8,317 bases of DNA from Flavipsychrobacter stenotrophus (lineage in GTDB: Bacteria; Bacteroidota; Bacteroidia; Chitinophagales; Chitinophagaceae): NCBI GenBank assembly GCA_947379685.1, contig CANCOG010000208.1:1-8317 (forward strand), read 5' to 3'. The stretch's first letter is position 1; every line of letters begins with the position of its first letter. A model generated the notes under the pieces. The model saw only the letters and a list, made by a program, of their open reading frames with translations, was not told the origin of the DNA and ran no database searches. The position numbers and the translations under genes were made by a program. This document shows, piece by piece, positions 4,501-8,317 of the stretch.

Positions 4501-6462
4501 TTATTTCTTAACCATGCTCTTGAATACCTTTTCGTTGACCTTTAACGGGTAGTCATTGCGCATTTTTTCGTTCCATTGTTTTTCGAGGAAATCCTGGTAT
4601 TCAGCTACTACATAACCACGTGCTTCATCTAGTGATTTGGTGCCTGGAGTTGTGAATATTTCACGGGCATAAACCACTTTGTAAGTACCGTTAGTATTTG
4701 GAATGGTCTTAAATTTATTGGCAGTCAATTCAGACTGAGTTGCATCTCTGTATTTAGAGAACTCGTAACGTCCGCGCTGAATAGTTACGCGATCAGGATT
4801 GCTGGAAGAATTTAATGCCTTGATAATATCCTCATCTTTATTTGATTTATCCTGCAACATCATCATACCTGTATCATAAGATGGTTTGTTCTTGAATACA
4901 TAAACAGACCCTTCAAAACCAGGATCCCATATGTACTTGCTTTTGTGTCCTTCGTAAAAAGCCTTAAGCCCAACAGAATCTTTGGTAGCCTTACTCCATA
5001 CATTACGATCCATCAGTTCGAACAACATGATACCATCACGGTATTCTTCCATCAGGTTTTTAAAATCAGGATTTTCTTCGACGAGTTTGTGCTCCTGAAA
5101 ATCGGTCACAACGTTATTTACATAAACCGCAAATGCATCTTTTACTACAGAAGCCTTTGGACCGCTGATACGTCCGTGAGTGAGTGTTTCGAGGAATTTG
5201 GTGAAATCGACCTGTAAATACGTTTTACCAGCCATTGAAAATACTGGCTTCACCATGTTGTTGTAGTCAGAAGCCTTAAAGGTTCCTTTCGCCTTGCCAG
5301 TATCTGGTGTGTTCTTAATCACCATTTCACTTGCTGCAGCTACATTTTCAGGGTATTCCTTATAGCCGTTCTTTTCCTTGATTTTGTTAAAGAAGTGCTC
5401 CCTTGCTGTTTGGGCACGGGCATCATTTTCTACTTTGTGCTTGAGCTGATTGTACAAACTGTCATAAGGTGCCAATGGAATTTTGTTCACCAGTTTCAGG
5501 ATATGATAACCAAAGTCTGTTTTGATCGGCTCAGAAAAATCACCTGCCTTTTTAAGTGCGAAAGCGGCATTTTCGTAGTTGAGCGGGTAACGGCCGGCAC
5601 CAAATGCCTTTATGTTACCGCTATCGTTTACAGAATATTTATCTTCAGAATACGTCTTGACCAATTCATAGAAAGGTGTACCGCTTTTCAGTTTTACCTC
5701 TACGCTATCGGCGCGCTTGCGTGCAGCTTCTACACCTTCTTCTCCCTTTGATTTAGGTGTAGTAATGAGAATCTGTGCCACTTTTACCTGCCCGCGATCT
5801 GCCTTTTTCTCAATTACCTTCATGATATGGTAACCGAACTGTGAGCGGAAGGGTTTTGAAACCTTGCCCACCGGTGTCGAATAAGCAGCATTTTCAAACG
5901 GATAAACCGTTTGCAATGCAGTAAAGAAACCTACATCGCCACCCTGATCGCGCGATCCCTTATCGTCAGAAACTGCTTTTGCAACAGCGTCAAAAGTTGC
6001 CTTGTTAGTTGTAATTACCTGGTAGAGGCTATCGATTTTACGATATGCCGCAACAGTATCAGTGCCCGGAGTGCAGGTAATAAGAATATGCTGCACATGC
6101 ACATCTTCCTTCATTCTGTCATAGGCTTCCTTTATCAGCTTATTAGTGATCTGCTCGTCGGTAAGGTAATTTTTCGCAAGTTGTTTGCGATAGGTATCGA
6201 GGTCCTTTTGTATTTTATCAACGGTATCCAGATGCTGCCTATCTGCCTCAGCCACCTTCATACGGAAAAGGCTATACAAATCCAGATAAGCCCTGAGCGA
6301 GGTATCACTCAGGTCGGGTTTCTTGTTCATACTATTTTTCTTGTAGACCCTTAAAAAGTCATCCTTGGCAACGGATTTAGAACCGTATGTAAATAAGGCC
6401 TGGGCATTTGCGGATACGACAGCGATACCCGAAAAAAGGAAAGTGAAAACCAGCTTTCGCAT
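4501..6462 (-). CDS. periplasmic peptidyl-prolyl isomerase with two parvulin domains (SurA/PpiD-like)
   Basis: The protein has 653 residues from the ATG at 6460-6462. Residues 1-21 are a signal peptide (MRKLVFTFLFSGIAVVSANAQ). The ATG at 6504 is rejected because it puts 14 polar residues before the signal and lies at the likely promoter. Residues about 30-115 are a charged, helical chaperone-like segment. Two rotamase (parvulin) domains follow: about 121-220 (VHVQHILI ... GGDVGFF ... FRSQFGYHIMKV) and about 226-328 (VKVAQILI ... IKTDFGYHILKLV). The remaining 325 residues carry no motif I know; related long C-termini are frequent in Bacteroidota homologues. By family knowledge it helps outer-membrane and secreted proteins fold by proline isomerisation and chaperoning. 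The thiol protein encoded upstream on the same strand (6633-8087) is a plausible partner in envelope folding, but a terminator and promoter separate them. Parvulin assignment is firm; the exact orthologue is not. Confidence 0.9.
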   Translation of the reverse strand: MRKLVFTFLFSGIAVVSANAQALFTYGSKSVAKDDFLRVYKKNSMNKKPDLSDTSLRAYLDLYSLFRMKVAEADRQHLDTVDKIQKDLDTYRKQLAKNYLTDEQITNKLIKEAYDRMKEDVHVQHILITCTPGTDTVAAYRKIDSLYQVITTNKATFDAVAKAVSDDKGSRDQGGDVGFFTALQTVYPFENAAYSTPVGKVSKPFRSQFGYHIMKVIEKKADRGQVKVAQILITTPKSKGEEGVEAARKRADSVEVKLKSGTPFYELVKTYSEDKYSVNDSGNIKAFGAGRYPLNYENAAFALKKAGDFSEPIKTDFGYHILKLVNKIPLAPYDSLYNQLKHKVENDARAQTAREHFFNKIKEKNGYKEYPENVAAASEMVIKNTPDTGKAKGTFKASDYNNMVKPVFSMAGKTYLQVDFTKFLETLTHGRISGPKASVVKDAFAVYVNNVVTDFQEHKLVEENPDFKNLMEEYRDGIMLFELMDRNVWSKATKDSVGLKAFYEGHKSKYIWDPGFEGSVYVFKNKPSYDTGMMMLQDKSNKDEDIIKALNSSSNPDRVTIQRGRYEFSKYRDATQSELTANKFKTIPNTNGTYKVVYAREIFTTPGTKSLDEARGYVVAEYQDFLEKQWNEKMRNDYPLKVNEKVFKSMVKK

Positions 6463-6474
6463 TGTGTGTGTGTG
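6463..6474. repeat. (TG)6 dinucleotide tract abutting a start codon
   Basis: On the coding (minus) strand six CA units stand directly before the ATG of the isomerase gene, where a ribosome binding site would be. No Shine-Dalgarno sequence is present. Such tracts can vary in length by slippage, which here would alter the leader but not the reading frame. Confidence 0.75.
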
Positions 6475-6501
6475 ATTTATTTTATTGTTACTACTTAAAT
6501 T

Positions 6502-6509
6502 CAAAATTA
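6502..6509 (-). promoter_or_regulatory. probable -7 box of the isomerase gene (TAATTTTG)
   Basis: On the minus strand TAATTTTG matches TAnnTTTG. It predicts a start of transcription near 6495 and a leader of about 33 bases, which supports the ATG at 6462 over the one at 6504. A -33 TTG at the normal distance is not evident; the surroundings are very AT-rich. Confidence 0.5.
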
Positions 6510-6598
6510 TTGTACAAAATTTATAAAAGTCGGTAATTCTCCAAATAAACGATAATTTATTAAGAAAAAGGCATTTTTCGCCAATTCCCTATACGGCA

Positions 6599-6624
6599 AA
6601 AGAACTGAACGAGTCCAGTTCTTT
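6599..6624 (-). terminator. hairpin terminator of the thioredoxin-domain protein gene
   Basis: AAAGAACTG (6599-6607) and CAGTTCTTT (6616-6624) form a perfect 9-pair stem with an 8-base loop, eight bases after the stop codon at 6633-6635. The minus-strand side ends in CTTTTG, a short U-tract. It separates this transcript from the isomerase gene downstream. Confidence 0.7.
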
Positions 6625-6632
6625 AAAATGTG

Positions 6633-8087
6633 CTACTTTTTTTGTGCCGCTTTGTCCCTGGCTTTTCGTTCCTGCATCTCTATTACACTATAGATATTGG
6701 TATGATCTAGCCGCTTACCCCTGATGATCTTTTTGTCATCCATCAGGTAAATTGTTGGCGTGCTGTACACATCATATTTTCCGCGCCAATCACCTGTATG
6801 TTCAGGATCATGCGTATTTGTCCAGGATTCCAGTTTATTCTTAGTAATAAATTCTGATATCTTCTTTTCATCGCCTTCGGTCGCTACAGTATATACTTTT
6901 ACGCCCTTATCTTTCAATACAGCTCTGTACAGGGAATCAATTTCAGGCATCTCCTTTTGACAATGACCACAATCGGGAGAATAGAAGATAAGTAATGTGT
7001 AATTCCCTTTCAGCGCATGCATCGATTCGTCCTTACCATTCATCACGTTCTTTGTCTTAACGTCAGGAGCAATGTTGCCAATAACATTAGGTGCAATTTT
7101 CATCGCCCTTTCCATGTACTTGTTGAGCTCATCATTAGTTAACCAGAACGCCTTGCCCTTCATGTAGTAGTTTTCCACCAGGTACACAAACACTTCGTCC
7201 ATACCCATTACTTTACTGTTTTCCACATTACGGGTAAGCCACCACAATGTATATTTAAACAGGTCTTTTGTACCGTCAGCTTTCTTTAACAGGAAATCAC
7301 TTTCATGCTCCACACTGTCCGGGTAAGGCAATACGAGCTTGTTCATGTATTCTTCCAGCTTAGCATCGAGGATTGGCGTGTGAATCAGCCTGTCGTCCTG
7401 ATAGTTGAAACCATCCCAGAAGTGGCTTTTGTAATAGGTATAGGAGAAAGTAGAATCCTTAGTTTTTCCATCAGTGAGCAAATGATCACCTTCTGGCACG
7501 ACAGGGATATCGAGCGCATTGAAGATATTAGCCAGCAATGTACCCGGGTTCTTTGAAGCATATTCATGACGGAAATTCGTCAGATCTTTTGACGTGGCCA
7601 TCGCTTTTTTGCGAACAGCCGCGGTATCAGCAGCAGTTTTTGCGGCTGCAATTTCCTTTTTCAAGGCCTCTTGTCCTGCACTATAGCCCTTCAGGAAGTC
7701 AACATATTGTTGAAACCGGTCATTCTCCGGAGAATTTTTGAATTTCACCCCTTCTGGCAGCTTGCTCAGTGTAACGTTAATAGAAATATCATCGTTGTTA
7801 TTGAGCAGGAATTCAAAATATGTCTTCTTATCGGAAAGCAACATCATATAGATACCACCTACAAATTCAGGGTCTGTAGCATCAAATTCAGCGTTGCCAT
7901 TCTTATCGAAACGGGCAGAGTCCCTTTTATAGATTGTGGGTAATGGTTTTCCATAATAATGGGCCAGGTATACCATAGAGTCTTTAACGCCGGGTATTTT
8001 CAGATGCACTTTATATCCCTGGCGGGCAATAGACGGGGTCGCCAAACCTAAAAAAGCCAGTGTGGCAATCAGTGTAATTCTCTTCAT
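6633..8087 (-). CDS. exported DUF4369/TlpA-type protein with C-terminal CGHC thioredoxin domain
   Basis: The product has 484 residues. A signal peptide (MKRITLIATLAFLGLATPSIA) ends near residue 21. Residues about 25-115 resemble DUF4369, a beta-rich domain found ahead of thioredoxin folds in this phylum (HLKIPGVKDSMVYLAHYYG...). Residues about 120-340 are helical and resemble the DUF5106-type linker region; these two domain names are recalled, not searched. Residues about 342-470 are a thioredoxin fold: strand YTLLIFYSPDC, active site C373-G-H-C376, and cis-proline P444 in STPTIYLMDD. A CGHC site, as in eukaryotic protein disulfide isomerase, usually has a fairly oxidising potential, whereas CPxC is commoner in reductive TlpA/ResA proteins. 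By family it acts on thiols in the periplasm; direction (reductase, oxidase or isomerase) is open. The basic tail (ERKARDKAAQKK) is unusual for an exported protein. It precedes the prolyl isomerase gene, fitting a role in envelope protein folding. Confidence 0.88.
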   Translation of the reverse strand: MKRITLIATLAFLGLATPSIARQGYKVHLKIPGVKDSMVYLAHYYGKPLPTIYKRDSARFDKNGNAEFDATDPEFVGGIYMMLLSDKKTYFEFLLNNNDDISINVTLSKLPEGVKFKNSPENDRFQQYVDFLKGYSAGQEALKKEIAAAKTAADTAAVRKKAMATSKDLTNFRHEYASKNPGTLLANIFNALDIPVVPEGDHLLTDGKTKDSTFSYTYYKSHFWDGFNYQDDRLIHTPILDAKLEEYMNKLVLPYPDSVEHESDFLLKKADGTKDLFKYTLWWLTRNVENSKVMGMDEVFVYLVENYYMKGKAFWLTNDELNKYMERAMKIAPNVIGNIAPDVKTKNVMNGKDESMHALKGNYTLLIFYSPDCGHCQKEMPEIDSLYRAVLKDKGVKVYTVATEGDEKKISEFITKNKLESWTNTHDPEHTGDWRGKYDVYSTPTIYLMDDKKIIRGKRLDHTNIYSVIEMQERKARDKAAQKK

Positions 8088-8123
8088 ATTCTCTTATCAG
8101 GTTGTTTCCGTATTAAGACGGCT

Positions 8124-8143
8124 ATTAACACTAAAGTGTTGGT
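8124..8143. promoter_or_regulatory. small dyad in the leader of the thioredoxin-domain gene
   Basis: AACACT (8127-8132) and AGTGTT (8135-8140) are inverted around AA, with three more weak pairs outside. The dyad lies just downstream of the predicted transcription start of the minus-strand gene. It could be an operator or a short leader hairpin; it may also be chance. Confidence 0.3.
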
Positions 8144-8152
8144 TAAGGAACT

Positions 8153-8184
8153 CAAAAATATATCATAAAGTTGGGGAAACCCAA
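8153..8184 (-). promoter_or_regulatory. promoter of the thioredoxin-domain protein gene (TTG / TATTTTTG)
   Basis: On the minus strand, TTG (complement of 8182-8184) and TATTTTTG (complement of 8153-8160) are separated by 21 bases, within the range seen for Bacteroidota promoters. Transcription would start near 8146 and give a leader of about 58 bases. The promoter ends 14 bases before the terminal palindrome. Confidence 0.6.
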
Positions 8185-8197
8185 TTCATTTGATATT

Positions 8198-8317
8198 CCA
8201 AGGTATTATAACATTTATTTCGCTTGTAATGCCGGCCCATAGATTTGACAACTTTTTAAAAAGTTGTCAAATCTATGGGCCGGCATTACAAGCGAAATAA
8301 ATGTTATAATACCTTGG
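8198..8317. repeat. perfect 120-base palindrome at the window end (60-base arms, no loop)
   Basis: Bases 8198-8257 and 8258-8317 are exact reverse complements, from CCAAGG at the left edge to CCTTGG at the last base of the window. The centre is TTTTT/AAAAA. The arms are not coding. TAGATTTG, a -7-like box, occurs at 8240-8247 and therefore also mirrored at 8268-8275, but without a -33 partner at normal spacing. A perfect, loop-free palindrome of this size is unstable in living bacteria, and its position at the very end points to fold-back during amplification, sequencing or assembly. A shorter natural hairpin around GACAACTTTTTAAAAAGTTG may lie beneath it, such as a terminator or intergenic repeat. 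Confidence 0.97.

Overview
The window looks like chromosomal DNA from a Bacteroidota bacterium, probably near the Chitinophagaceae/Sphingobacteriia. The reasons are promoter boxes of the TAnnTTTG type, starts that lack a Shine-Dalgarno sequence and sit behind A-rich leaders, a C-terminal type IX secretion (T9SS) sorting domain, and a periplasmic thiol protein of the DUF4369/thioredoxin kind. Base composition looks moderate and even by eye. I see no transposase, integrase, CRISPR array or defence-gene cluster.

Layout, left to right. At 1-426 (minus) lies the 5' part of rlmH, a 23S rRNA methyltransferase cut by the window edge. It is divergent from a tRNA-Arg(ACG) at 523-599 (plus), which has its own promoter and a hairpin terminator. 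Next is a secreted six-bladed NHL-repeat propeller with a T9SS sorting tail (701-2068, minus), divergent from a small exported protein of unknown function (2324-2842, plus). A class I SAM-dependent methyltransferase follows (3051-3854, plus), then a convergent small lipoprotein gene (3899-4207, minus). Just upstream of the lipoprotein gene, at 4272-4322, is a second, diverged copy of the last 17 codons of the methyltransferase, which marks a past duplication or integration event. Two envelope genes on the minus strand close the window: a double-parvulin peptidyl-prolyl isomerase (4501-6462) and a DUF4369-like protein with a C-terminal CGHC thioredoxin domain (6633-8087). Each appears to have its own promoter and terminator. 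The last 120 bases (8198-8317) form a perfect palindrome with 60-base arms, no loop and no mismatch, ending exactly at the window edge. An assembly or fold-back artefact is the most likely cause.

Functionally, the right half concerns protein folding and thiol chemistry in the envelope. The left half combines translation genes (rlmH, tRNA-Arg) with unrelated exported proteins. I found no convincing new multi-gene system. The points most worth a second look are the duplicated methyltransferase 3' end around the lipoprotein gene, the terminal palindrome, and a compensated A19-U56 swap in the tRNA.
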